Assembly: GCF_002866825.1 (NCBI RefSeq)
Contig: NZ_PKUS01000018.1
Location: forward strand, 1 to 64,000
Length of the DNA stretch: 64,000 nucleotides
Source: Pseudohalioglobus lutimaris
GTDB taxonomy: Bacteria; Pseudomonadota; Gammaproteobacteria; Pseudomonadales; Halieaceae
Direction: 5' to 3'
Shown here: positions 1 to 8,752 of the stretch, in pieces
Position numbering within the stretch: position 1 is the first letter of the stretch
Layout of the letters: each line of letters opens with the position of its first letter
Made by a program: the position numbers and the translations under genes
The notes under the pieces: model-generated
Database searches by the model: none
Told to the model about the DNA's origin: nothing
What the model saw: the letters and a program-made list of their open reading frames with translations, nothing else

Positions 1-881
1 TGGCATCAAGGTCTCTACTGCCACGCTGAGCGCCATCACAGACAAGATCATAGCCGAGGTCAGGGAGTGGCAGCAGCGGCCCCTGGAGAGCCTGTATCCC
101 TTCGTCTGGCTCGATGCCATCCACTACAAGGTCAAGGACAACGGGCGCTACAAAAGCAAGGCTGTTTACACGGTTCTGGCCGTCAACCTGGAGGGCAAGA
201 AGGAAATTCTCGGCCTTTACCTGTCCGAGAGCGAAGGCGCCAACTTCTGGCTCTCTGTCCTGACTGATCTAAATAATCGCGGTGTGGAAGATATCTTGAT
301 CGCCAGCGTGGATGGTCTGACTGGCTTCCCGGATGCCATCGCCACAATTTATCCAGATACCGAGGTACAGCTTTGCATCGTCCACCAGGTCCGCAATTCG
401 CTGAAGTACGTAGCGTCAAAGAACCAGAAGGAATTCATGGTCGATTTGAAACGCGTCTACCGGGCCACGTCCAAAGGTGCTGCAGAGCAGGCTCTGGATG
501 AATTGGAAGCCCGCTGGGGTGACCTCTACCCCATCGTGATCAAATCCTGGCGAGCAAAATGGGACAACCTGTCAGCCTACTTCAAGTACCCGCCAGACAT
601 TCGCCGGGTGATTTACACGACTAATTCCATAGAGGCAGTCCACCGCCAGTTCCGGAAACTGACTAAGACCAAGGGCGGTTTCCCAAACGAGGATAGCTTG
701 ATGAAACTGCTTTATCTTGGGGTTCAAAACGCCAGCAAGAAATGGACGATGCCGATCCAGGGGTGGAACATTGCGCTGTCCCAGTTGGCCATCTTCTTCG
801 AAGGCCGGCTTGATGGCGTACTGGATCTGTGATCAGATGATTAACGAGGAATTACTGTGACACAGAATTCTGAACACTCCC
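1..881 (+). mobile_element. IS256-family insertion sequence, right-hand part
   Basis: The window opens inside an IS256-type element. The transposase frame is open from base 2, and the sequence after its stop (about 856-881) has the form of an IS256-family terminal inverted repeat: read from the outside it starts GGGAGTGTTCAGAATTCTG. The left end and the target duplication lie outside the window, so completeness cannot be judged. The right end sits inside the 3' part of a small leftward gene. The exact outer base (about 881) is estimated from the repeat pattern and the break in the neighbouring gene. Confidence 0.8.
2..832 (+). CDS. IS256-family transposase, 5' end outside the window
   Basis: This is the C-terminal 276 residues of a mutator-type (IS256) DDE transposase, which moves the element by a cut/copy-and-paste reaction on its inverted repeats. 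The three catalytic acids can be placed: the first D in WLDAIHYK (about 90-120), the second in SVDGLTGFPDAI (about 305-335), and the E in TTNSIEAVHRQFRK (about 625-660). The CIVHQVRNS segment and the RAKWDN segment are also typical. The frame has no stop from base 2 to the TGA at 830-832, so it is probably functional. The family is usually about 400 residues, so roughly a third is missing at the window edge. Confidence 0.93.
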   Translation, partial: GIKVSTATLSAITDKIIAEVREWQQRPLESLYPFVWLDAIHYKVKDNGRYKSKAVYTVLAVNLEGKKEILGLYLSESEGANFWLSVLTDLNNRGVEDILIASVDGLTGFPDAIATIYPDTEVQLCIVHQVRNSLKYVASKNQKEFMVDLKRVYRATSKGAAEQALDELEARWGDLYPIVIKSWRAKWDNLSAYFKYPPDIRRVIYTTNSIEAVHRQFRKLTKTKGGFPNEDSLMKLLYLGVQNASKKWTMPIQGWNIALSQLAIFFEGRLDGVLDL

Positions 882-1218
882 AATCCGAATCCAGAAGCGG
901 CTCATCTACAAGATCAGTAATGACCCCATGGACCTCCACCTCGCACCAGGCCTTGAACATCTTCAGATTCCTGTCTTGGGGCCACAGTGACTCATCGACA
1001 TACCACTGATACAGGACCTCCTCGAAAACCTCGGCGTAGCAATGCTTCAGCCAGCCTTCCAAGTCTTCACATGCGAATTGATGAATGAGGAAGACTGGGC
1101 AATCTTCGTTCGCATTGGCAAGGGACGTGGGTATTCGATCGGGATAGGGATCAGCTTCATTGATCCAGTCGACAAAGGGCTGTTTCAGTCTGACAATGAG
1201 TAGATCGCGGTTCAGCAT
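841..1218 (-). pseudogene. Small conserved acidic protein, 3' end replaced by the IS256 terminus
   Basis: The reading frame starts MLNRDLLIVRLKQPFVDWIN, in the style of a conserved gammaproteobacterial protein of about 110-140 residues and unknown function. The ATG at 1216-1218 is preferred over an upstream in-frame start at 1317 because the conserved part begins there. About 111 residues are native. The last dozen (ECSEFCVTVIPR) are encoded by the IS256 terminal repeat, so the native C-terminus is lost and the stop is borrowed from the element. The protein is rich in W, D and E and has no signal peptide. It could still be made as a near-full-length protein. Function is unknown. Confidence 0.6.
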
Positions 1219-1317
1219 GGTGAATGACAGCTTGTAGCCACTTGGCGGTGGGGAGACGATACTACAGTGCAACCGGCTATGTGAAACACCCACCGACTCC
1301 GGTCTATGGTTCAGCAT

Positions 1318-1414
1318 CCATAGTCGGAAGGTGTGATTTATAGAAAACCTATAAAAAACAATAAGATGGTGGGCCCAGAAGGACTTGAACCTTCGACCTG
1401 CCGATTATGAGTCG
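1318..1414. repeat. attL: tRNA 3'-end remnant and flanking repeat
   Basis: Bases 1367-1414 are identical over 48 bp to 25722-25769, the 3' half of the CAT tRNA gene from the anticodon loop to CCA. After 1414 the sequence no longer matches a tRNA, so this is a displaced tRNA end and not a gene. Bases 1321-1366 also match 25674-25721 at about 39 of 46 positions, including a weak ATAG-loop-CTAT hairpin and the motif TCGGAAGGTG. Together they form the left attachment site of the island. Confidence 0.9.
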
Positions 1415-1436
1415 CTTAGAGGGGGCCGAGCCCGCT

Positions 1437-1583
1437 CAGTAAGGCGAAGAAAGATAAGCAGTTTTCCTGCGGGAGTTTCTATCACTACCGAAACCGATCC
1501 TATCCCGAACTCAGGGTGGGTCGGTTGATGTGTCTTCCTTCAGTAGGTTGAAGAAAAGTAAGCGTTTTCACGCACCGAACTTT
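1437..1583. repeat. Pair of imperfect direct repeats beside attL
   Basis: Two copies of a roughly 42-bp unit, at 1437-1478 and 1541-1583, share the pattern CAGTA-GG-GAAGAAA-TAAGC-GTTTTC-GC. The bases that follow (CCGAA..GA..CCTAT.CCGAA) are also similar, so the true unit may be about 100 bp. They lie in a 350-bp non-coding stretch (1415-1767) just inside the island end. This is where arm-type integrase sites of tyrosine recombinases usually sit. That role is an inference. Nothing else is seen in the stretch. Confidence 0.5.
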
Positions 1584-1767
1584 GAACCTATGCCGAAATC
1601 TCGCACTTCGCTTACTGCTTGCCTACTAACAGTATCGAATTGCAGTTAAAGCTGCCCCAGGTTTGCAGTGACTCCCAGCGACTGAAACAATTTCTTGGTC
1701 CTTGAAACTGGTTTATCGCAAGCAGTGCACGGCCACATTTCCCAAACAAAACTAACCAATTTCAGCA

Positions 1768-4713
1768 TCAATAGAGGTTTATCCATTCCTCTATCGCGCC
1801 TGTAGAGCAGCCTTTCTTGATATGTCCTCGGCCCAAATTAAGAGCAACTATAATCTGTTCGCAGGAGCAGCCCTTCGTAGCCGTGGTAGTAAATAGTCCG
1901 GCACGCCCTTGCTTCGGAGGAGCTTGAGTAAATTCTCCGGTCGCATCAAGTAGAGCCCAGCGGTTCTTGCCCAACCCCGATGTTTGTGTAGGCACTGTTT
2001 CCGGAGCAACGGTATTTGGGCAGACGTCAATGTCGTCTAGCACAAAGTCATTGTCATCGTCTGGGTCGCAAACGTCTCCCGAGGAGTCAAGGTCGAAATC
2101 TTGTTGCTCGCTATTTGATATCTCTGGGCAGTTATCCGAATCGTTGAGCACGCCGTCATCATCCCAGTCGTTATCAATGTTTGTGTTGAGAAACTTGATG
2201 TTCTTGATCTTAAATTCGGCATTCTTGTCGTTTGTGCCCTTAAGGCTAATATATATTTTTACGTCACCAGAGAGGCCTGTAAGCGGTATTGGGCCGGACT
2301 TTCGCCAAACTCCAAGCATTTCGTCGTTCAGGAGCTGTTTCCAGATGTTAGTGCTATTTACGAAAATAGCCGCATAATCTCCATCACCAGCGCTTGAGGT
2401 CATGTACTCGAACTCAATCCACTCAGCCTCCAAAGGTATGTGTGTATCGATAACTCCAAACGGGGAAGATTGTTCAGTGCAGGTGATAATTCCGGGGTCG
2501 GTAGACGAATCTTTTAAGAGGTCACATCCATAACTACTGAAATACTCAATATCAATCGTATAGTTGGTAGTTTCTACGGATCTGTTTTCCGTTTCTAGCC
2601 TTCCTGTTCCACCTATGATCGACTTTGACCAACCCTCATAGCAAGGATCAAGAGAGACATGGTAAAGCAGGGGTTTAACCCAAAAGCCTCCCGGGTAACA
2701 AATAGGATATTGGCCGATCTCGGGACTAAGTGTTCCCTGAATAGTTGATCTGTACCATTGATGAACACCAGAATGATTGTTTGCCCTTTTTTCAGGCTCA
2801 TAGAGATCATTGAGATCATTCGGATTAATTAATGGTACGTGGTTGTAGACATTCATCCCGTTGGTGACATCTCCCACACCGGCACCGTTGTAAGCGGGCG
2901 AATAGTAGTTATCTATCAAGACCTCTAGTTTACGGTCAGGGTCTTTCTGGAGTTCATCAAACATTATTGCGTGAAAATCTTCTGGATAATTAATACATCT
3001 GAGAAGGCCGCATAAAGGAATGGTGTCCAAATCGTCAGGCCTGTCTAATATTGTAATCTGAGCCTTAGTAACCCTTTGAGCAAATGTTAGGAACTCGCGG
3101 GCGGCGTATGCATTAACCGCCGTTCCTAGTGAATGGCCGATAAAGTGAACTTTTCTATCGTAGTCAGAGCCTAGAATTTGAAGAAGAAATGTCGCGAGGC
3201 TTGATCCGGCGCTATTTACATTCTGTTGCGCGTCGTTGTATTCGTGTCCTTGCGGTAATCCATCGGCCTTAAATGCCCCCTCCCAGACATACTGGAGTAC
3301 GTTGAAGGATGCACCATGAATTCGAGAGATCAATTCGGTGCCTTGATTCGTACTGGGGCCGGTCCATATCGAGTCGGGGAGTTCGCCAAGATCACTCTCT
3401 TGCGAAAGTCCATGAGTTAGTATCACTGTGTCTAAACTAGGATCGATCAACTCTCTGAATTCTAAATAAGACGGTTCTGGCGGCGAGGTAGGCGGGCTGG
3501 TTACCGATGTTGGTGATGACGGGTCACTGCCCCATGCGATTTCGTTATCGTTGCTTATCCCATCGTTGTCACAGTCATTTACATTGATACAATCGCCGTC
3601 ACATGCATCACCCACGCCGTCATTATCGACATCTGATTGATCGAAATTGTAATCGATCGGACAATTGTCAAAAGTGTCTGCTATCCCATCGTTATCGTGG
3701 TCGAGTTCACTATCATCCACAACGTTGATATATCGGTAGGAGGTTGGCCTTGAACAGTCTCCAAATGCATTACAAGCACTCACTCTCCATTCATGCTCGT
3801 TAACTGTCAGTGCGAAAAACGGATTAGGCAGCGTATATGATGTATCACGAGGCTGTGTACTGTAGCTCTGCCCTCCGACGACTCCCCCTTCAAGCTTGTA
3901 ATAGTCTGCACCGGAGACACTATTCCATTTCAATATCATAGAATCCGAAGCGAGGTGCGCTGGCCCAGGCTGAGAAGTGCTGCCCGGTTCAAGTCCTGTT
4001 GGCGTCGATGGCGCTCCGGGTGTATGGAAGTACTCATAGGCGGAATAACCAGAGCAACCATGAAAGTTACATGCTTTCACTCTCCAGCGATAAATCGTGT
4101 CAGATTCAAATCCATCGACTGAAGTTTGTGAAGATCCCCCCCCCCCTTGCTCGCGAAACAAGGTCCCAGTGTCGTAATTCCAAACCTGAACATGGTAATA
4201 GTCCGCACCAGATACTGATCTCCAGTCGAGCTCCACGTCGAAGGGCTGATCAACTTCGGGTCCGGGGCGACTAGTCGACCCTGGTGTTAAACCAGTCGGC
4301 CGGTCTGGTGCATCTCCGTTTTCAGCAGTTCGAAAGTACAGGTCGTCTGAGTAGTTTGAGCAACCCGAACTATCACAAGCCCTCACATCCCATTTATATC
4401 GAGTTCCTGGTTCCAAGTTGGCCTGATACGAGAAGGAGCCTCTCACAGTTACGTCTAGGTCGAATCGACCAGTGTCACGATTTCGAACCGCTAATTCATA
4501 CCATTCAGCATTATAGGAGACAAACGTGAAGAGCACTTCCGAACTGATGGTTGGGCCCGGAGACGAGGATGATCCTGGTAGCCGAGAAGTGGGTACAACG
4601 GGTACGGCGTTTGCCTGGGACACATAAATCGACGAAAAGAGCGTACTGAGAATTATAATCGGTAGAGCGGGCAAACGTCTTTTAAGAGAGCGTACAGATC
4701 GGTTCACGTCCAT
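1768..4713 (-). CDS. Secreted FN3 / thrombospondin-3 / alpha-beta hydrolase protein with conserved Cys C-terminal tail
   Basis: This is a modular exported protein of 981 residues. A signal peptide ends near ANA at residue 36. Three fibronectin-III-like modules follow (about 40-130, 138-230, 234-330), each with a [KR]W.V.ACN/D..GCS pattern. Calcium-binding thrombospondin-3 repeats (DxDxDGxxDxxDNCP) lie at about 335-395, an alpha/beta hydrolase domain at about 415-650 with nucleophile elbow GHSLG (Ser528), a beta-rich segment, and further TSP3 repeats near 850-905. The last 34 residues hold GCSCEQII and GHIKKGCS, a C-terminal motif seen in other environmental TSP3 proteins and possibly an anchoring or processing signal. 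The ATG has only 2 bases after GGAG; the GTG at 4705-4707, 8 bases after it, may be the real start. The gene is AT-richer than the chromosome. A secreted lipase or esterase is likely. Confidence 0.82.
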   Translation of the reverse strand: MDVNRSVRSLKRRLPALPIIILSTLFSSIYVSQANAVPVVPTSRLPGSSSSPGPTISSEVLFTFVSYNAEWYELAVRNRDTGRFDLDVTVRGSFSYQANLEPGTRYKWDVRACDSSGCSNYSDDLYFRTAENGDAPDRPTGLTPGSTSRPGPEVDQPFDVELDWRSVSGADYYHVQVWNYDTGTLFREQGGGGSSQTSVDGFESDTIYRWRVKACNFHGCSGYSAYEYFHTPGAPSTPTGLEPGSTSQPGPAHLASDSMILKWNSVSGADYYKLEGGVVGGQSYSTQPRDTSYTLPNPFFALTVNEHEWRVSACNAFGDCSRPTSYRYINVVDDSELDHDNDGIADTFDNCPIDYNFDQSDVDNDGVGDACDGDCINVNDCDNDGISNDNEIAWGSDPSSPTSVTSPPTSPPEPSYLEFRELIDPSLDTVILTHGLSQESDLGELPDSIWTGPSTNQGTELISRIHGASFNVLQYVWEGAFKADGLPQGHEYNDAQQNVNSAGSSLATFLLQILGSDYDRKVHFIGHSLGTAVNAYAAREFLTFAQRVTKAQITILDRPDDLDTIPLCGLLRCINYPEDFHAIMFDELQKDPDRKLEVLIDNYYSPAYNGAGVGDVTNGMNVYNHVPLINPNDLNDLYEPEKRANNHSGVHQWYRSTIQGTLSPEIGQYPICYPGGFWVKPLLYHVSLDPCYEGWSKSIIGGTGRLETENRSVETTNYTIDIEYFSSYGCDLLKDSSTDPGIITCTEQSSPFGVIDTHIPLEAEWIEFEYMTSSAGDGDYAAIFVNSTNIWKQLLNDEMLGVWRKSGPIPLTGLSGDVKIYISLKGTNDKNAEFKIKNIKFLNTNIDNDWDDDGVLNDSDNCPEISNSEQQDFDLDSSGDVCDPDDDNDFVLDDIDVCPNTVAPETVPTQTSGLGKNRWALLDATGEFTQAPPKQGRAGLFTTTATKGCSCEQIIVALNLGRGHIKKGCSTGAIEEWINLY

Positions 4714-4993
4714 GTCTCCGGGTCTTGTAAGAAACCTGTTTTTATCCGACTTCGGGGGAGGTCGACCAATTAGAACAATATAATCACCTTAGCATAAGTA
4801 TGGTCATGAAGAGCATGTCTGCAAGTTTTTGAAAAAGAATAGCTATGGCTACTTCTGTGCTCGTCACCACACGGTTCATACACGCCTGACTAGTAGTCGC
4901 GAAAATGAGAGTTGTTGTGTCCCGTGTCTCGGGTATCGTCTCTTCGGTGATTATCCTTGGCTCACAAGCACGTGATCTCATTCCTACTCTTAG

Positions 4994-6100
4994 CTAATTG
5001 AGATATACCATCTCCATGGGTAGTCCGGCTTCATCTAGCTCCGGTGCGGCAGGCAGAGTGGCCCAGCGGTCTGGATAGGACGCCGTGATTGCAGCAACCA
5101 CTGCGTCGAGTATGTCGTCTTTGGCGACATTTGATCGAGGATAGTGGTCTATGGCGCCGAGGACGGCTCTGCGGGCATTGGGGAGATACTCCTGGATATG
5201 CTCTAGTCTTTCGTTGAAGCCTTCCTCAGACTTTTTGCTGTGTTCCATTGCAATACCGCCTGCAAGAGACCAAAAACACACCTCAGGATGTACTTCGCGT
5301 AACAGCGCCCTGGCCTTAGCACTGCCTTGCAATAGATCATCCACCTCCCGGATTTTGTCCATGATATTGAAGGACTGCTTGCTGATCCCTTTGTTGATGA
5401 GACGTTTGCTGAGCGCGTTGGCCGAGGCGTAATCCTCAGTCGAAAGGAGTTCGCGAATGGGGGCATTGAAGACGCTGGAGTTTCGGCGGGGCTTCAGAAT
5501 CTGGCGGGCTTCCCGGTCACATAGCCGTGCGTCGGCTGACTTGGATCTGAGGCCGATTGGGATATCGATAAAGATGCGAGATCCTTCAGCTGCTTTTTCA
5601 ACCAGTACCCCAATGCTTGGGACAGTCCCAAATGAAAGCTCTCCGTCCAGAATTTTTGCGAACAACCAGCCACCCTTGCAGCCATCTACGCCATAGCAAG
5701 CCGCTTCGGGATAGGCGGTCAACGGTGTTGACTTTGTAGCGCCAGCTACTTGGCCGAGAAATGTGTGCAGTTCCTGCTCGCTGGAAATCACCTGGGCATT
5801 GTCGTAGAGGTGGGGGTGTTCCTGGGCCTTGGTGTACTTGGTTGGTTTGTGTGTATTCTGGTTGACGATCCAGGATGCATGGGGGCGTCTTTCACCTAGC
5901 GCGGAAAACAGTTGGGGAAGGCTGATTCCTAAAAAGGATGCCATTGCATTATAGGTACAACGGCGGTGTTTGGACTCCAGGGCCGCGAGGATGGCATTTA
6001 CGTCACCTTGTAGGGTCATATCAAGGACGCTTCCTGCATCTGAGTGAAATGGAAAGTCTCCTCTCACCAGATTGTAGCGGTCGGAAGTAAGATCGACCAT
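4994..6100 (-). CDS. DUF429 (RNase H-fold) protein with N-terminal winged-helix-like domain
   Basis: About 368 residues. The C-terminal two thirds match the DUF429 pattern: GVDGCKGGWL, IDIPIGL, then R..R.SVF.AP, KG.S.Q..N...KI.EVD and EVHPEVCFW, with a late DDILDA. This family is predicted to have an RNase H-like fold, with acidic residues (D in GVDGC, D in IDIP, E in EVHPE, DD near the end) as the likely metal site; the substrate is unknown. The first about 110 residues (CTYNAMASFLGI, ALGERRPHASWIVN) look like a small DNA-binding fold. The start is uncertain: upstream ATG (6136) and TTG (6151) codons overlap the divergent gene, so the ATG at 6100 is preferred. Confidence 0.75.
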   Translation of the reverse strand: MVDLTSDRYNLVRGDFPFHSDAGSVLDMTLQGDVNAILAALESKHRRCTYNAMASFLGISLPQLFSALGERRPHASWIVNQNTHKPTKYTKAQEHPHLYDNAQVISSEQELHTFLGQVAGATKSTPLTAYPEAACYGVDGCKGGWLFAKILDGELSFGTVPSIGVLVEKAAEGSRIFIDIPIGLRSKSADARLCDREARQILKPRRNSSVFNAPIRELLSTEDYASANALSKRLINKGISKQSFNIMDKIREVDDLLQGSAKARALLREVHPEVCFWSLAGGIAMEHSKKSEEGFNERLEHIQEYLPNARRAVLGAIDHYPRSNVAKDDILDAVVAAITASYPDRWATLPAAPELDEAGLPMEMVYLN

Positions 6101-6134
6101 CTGGAAGTATGTGTAGCTGACAGGAGGACACCGC

Positions 6135-7408
6135 ATGGACAAACTGATCAAACGGAAGGAACTCTACGACTTGGTATGGAGTAAGCCGATCACCAAGATT
6201 GCAAAGGACTACAAGGTCTCAGACTCGGCGATAATCAAAATCTGCAAGAAGATGGAGATTCCCCGTCCTGGCAAAGGCCACTGGACACGGGTGGAGTGCG
6301 GGAAGAATGTCAAGAAGACACCGCTGCCGAAACTGAGAAAGAAGGGCGTCGAGCATCACTACCTGTGGCGCCAGGGTTATTCGGAGGGGCGAACGGATGA
6401 TGAGGGCATCCTGCATCCGCAGATTGCGAGGGAGGCCAAGGTCGAGCACCAGATACTGGTGGATGACAAGCTCGACGATCCACATGCCTTGGTAGCCACC
6501 AATATCAAACGATTCCGCAATGCCAAGGTTGACGACAGGGGTGTAGTACAACCCCGGGCAGCCCAGCATTTTGATCTAGCGATAACCGAGGGTGCGGTAG
6601 ACAGAACGCTCCGTATCATGGATGCCCTTCTCAAGGGATTCGATAAGCGGGGATGGGTATTCAGAATCCACAAGGGCCCCAAGCCAGGGATGGGTGTAGA
6701 GGTTCTCGGTGAGGAGATCGGGTTCTCAATCGAAGAGACGGTAAAGGCAGTGGAGCATGTGCTCACGGAAAAGGAGATAAAGGCGAGGAATAGAGGTAAT
6801 TGGGTCTGGCCACCGAGGTATGACTACAGTCCGACAGGACAACTGAAGCTGAAGATCCATGCCAATTATTCCTATTCGGGGCGCTGTAGTTGGGGAGACG
6901 CCAAGATCCAGCGTGTTGATCAATGTTTGAACAGATTCTGCTCTGGCTCGGTTCAGTATGCCCAGGCGTCTAAGCAAAACGATACAATGACGAAATGGAC
7001 CGCCGAAAGCGGCGCAGAGAGGCTCTAGCCTGAGAAAGAAACAAGGCTCGGCAAGAGCATGAATTGGGGCTGCGAGCAGCATTGCGCAAAGAGCTGACCT
7101 CGTGGCGCTATTCTGAGGAGATTCGCGCATACGTGCCCGCCAGTTCGGAACGGTTCGATATGAGTGATGGCTTAGGTGAGAGCCATGCAGTTTGGCATCA
7201 AATGCTCACAGCGCAGAGTTCTGGTAACGATGCGGCCTTTTTTTTTGCGTTTCTACTCGGACCGGACGGGCCTTTAAGGAGGTTCCCTATTTTCTGCGGT
7301 CAGACTTTTTGTGATTGTGGTGCACAAAGGGGCCTATGGGGGGTAAGCAACTCCCAACATGTCTCACCTGTCGTACCCGTCGACTGGTCAGCAATCCCGA
7401 TGCCATGA
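6135..7408 (+). pseudogene. Island-associated HTH-type protein, frameshifted and with an internal stop
   Basis: A strong ribosome site (AGGAGG, 8 bases before ATG) starts a protein with an N-terminal helix-turn-helix (ELYDLVW, KDYKVSDSAIIKICKKM, PRPGKGHW) of a kind common in bacterial islands. The first frame runs to 7028 (297 aa), but its last part (after about 6970) is unnatural. The third frame continues with a basic coiled-coil style sequence (YNDEMDRRKRRREALA), meets a TGA near 7030, then goes on (ERNKARQEHELG, RYSEEIRAYV) to about 7200 and stays open to 7408. This is best read as one frameshift near 6970-6990 plus one nonsense change. The N-terminal 280 residues could still be made. The 3' limit is approximate; a T9 run lies at about 7224-7233. 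Confidence 0.65.
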
Positions 7409-7422
7409 CGGGCAGTCACGTA

Positions 7423-7449
7423 GTCGAGTTCGTCGAGTGTGTCGAGTTC
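7423..7449. repeat. Three tandem 9-bp units GTCGAGTKY
   Basis: The units GTCGAGTTC, GTCGAGTGT and GTCGAGTTC follow each other without spacing in the short gap between the broken gene and the integrase stop. The core GTCGAGTT recurs singly near 14796 and 15486 and inverted near 13409, each about 85-95 bases upstream of a leftward island gene. Function is unknown; a protein-binding site is possible. Confidence 0.45.
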
Positions 7450-7500
7450 TGATGGTGAAAGGTGAAAGCAGGCCCCGTTGCAGAGCCCGTTAGTGTGGAG

Positions 7501-8709
7501 TCAATCGCCCGCTACCTCCAAAGCTTTTTCAACATAGGCATCAACGCTGTTGGCGGCTTCCTGGAGAGTATCTGGGGTGAGGTGAGAATATCGCTGGGTA
7601 ACGGCTGGGTCGCTGTGCCCCAGCACCTGCTGGACGACATACAAGCTGTGGCCGCTGTTGATTAGCATGCTAGCATTCATGTGGCGGAGATCGTGAAGCC
7701 GAATGTGTTCTAGATCGGCCTCTTTCCTCAATACATACCAGACCTTGTTGATGTTTTTCAGCCTGGCCTTTTCCTTGGAGCCGTCCTTGGCATTCCGGGA
7801 ACTCGTAAACAGCCACTTTGACTTACCTCTGGTGCCAATCTCGTCGAGAATCGCCAGGGCCTTGGCGTTGAGCGGTATAGATCGACGGCGCTTACTCTTT
7901 GAGTTCGTGGCCTGGACCATCCAGGTTCTCGACTTTCGGTCGATGTCCTTCCACTCGGCGGTTAGCGCTTCGTTGACCCTGGCGCCAGTAAATAATAAAA
8001 GCTTTACTGCAAGAGCGGCAGTTCGTTGCCGATTTGTCGCGTTATCGAGGACAGATAGCAGTCGTTGCAGCTCCTCATCGGTCAAGAGCCGCTCCTGGCG
8101 ATTATCCACGTTGAACTGTTTGATACCCAGGGCAGGATTTTTGTCCAATAGGCTCCAGTCAACTGCAAGATTGAGTGCATGACGGATCAGCTTGAGATAG
8201 TGATCTGCCGTTGCTGGGGAGAGACCCTCATCGGGGAGGCCGTCGTGGAACTGCTGGATTGCTGATTTCTTTATACGGTTGAGCGGACAGTCACCGAACT
8301 CATCGTTAATTCTCAATCGGTGCATGTCCTCGTCGTACTTCCAGGACCGTTTGTTTGCTTTGGCATGAGGCAGGTAATGGTCATTGAAAAAGGTGCTCCA
8401 CGTGATTGATTGGCGCTTTTTTCTGGCCTCCTCTTGCGGATCAGCACCCAGCTGGATTTCAGCCTTCAAATTTTTCGCGGCCTCCCTGGCTTCTTTAAGG
8501 GTAATCTCATTCGAGCGGCCTAACTTTTTGTGGGTGGTTTTGCCGGCCTCATTCTTGTAGCGCAGAAAAAACGTCCCCCATTCTGTGCAGGTGGCTCGTA
8601 CCTCGAAGTACAGGCCAGGGAAGGCGGTATCACAGCATTCGATACGAGTCTTGTTGGCAGGGCATTGCAGGGGGTTATCGATAAGTTTTTGTGTCAGTCT
8701 GATTCTCAT
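7501..8709 (-). CDS. Tyrosine-type site-specific integrase of the island
   Basis: The 402-residue integrase inserts and excises the element at the tRNA. It has an N-terminal arm-binding DUF4102-like region (1-95, with EWGTFFLRYKN and KKLGR), a SAM-like core-binding domain (about 100-190) and a catalytic domain with the full set: R244 in FTGARVNEAL, K271/K273, H339-R342 in LHDLRH, H365 in QVLGHSD and nucleophile Y374 in TQRYSHL. This P4-type architecture is known to target tRNA genes, which fits the att sites at 1367 and 25722. GAGAG precedes the ATG by 6 bases. The gene faces attL but is 6 kb away from it. Confidence 0.95.
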   Translation of the reverse strand: MRIRLTQKLIDNPLQCPANKTRIECCDTAFPGLYFEVRATCTEWGTFFLRYKNEAGKTTHKKLGRSNEITLKEAREAAKNLKAEIQLGADPQEEARKKRQSITWSTFFNDHYLPHAKANKRSWKYDEDMHRLRINDEFGDCPLNRIKKSAIQQFHDGLPDEGLSPATADHYLKLIRHALNLAVDWSLLDKNPALGIKQFNVDNRQERLLTDEELQRLLSVLDNATNRQRTAALAVKLLLFTGARVNEALTAEWKDIDRKSRTWMVQATNSKSKRRRSIPLNAKALAILDEIGTRGKSKWLFTSSRNAKDGSKEKARLKNINKVWYVLRKEADLEHIRLHDLRHMNASMLINSGHSLYVVQQVLGHSDPAVTQRYSHLTPDTLQEAANSVDAYVEKALEVAGD

Positions 8710-8752
8710 ATTTGTCTCTCATTCAAGTTGTTGATGTCGTTGGGCTTGGTGT

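Noticed and set aside
1367-1414. tRNA gene at the left end
   Set aside because: Only the 3' half is present; the D-arm and 5' acceptor strand are missing, so it is an att remnant.
4784-4981. Leftward 65-codon frame between the hydrolase and DUF429 genes
   Set aside because: No family features, no good ribosome site, and the sequence is AT-rich intergenic in character.
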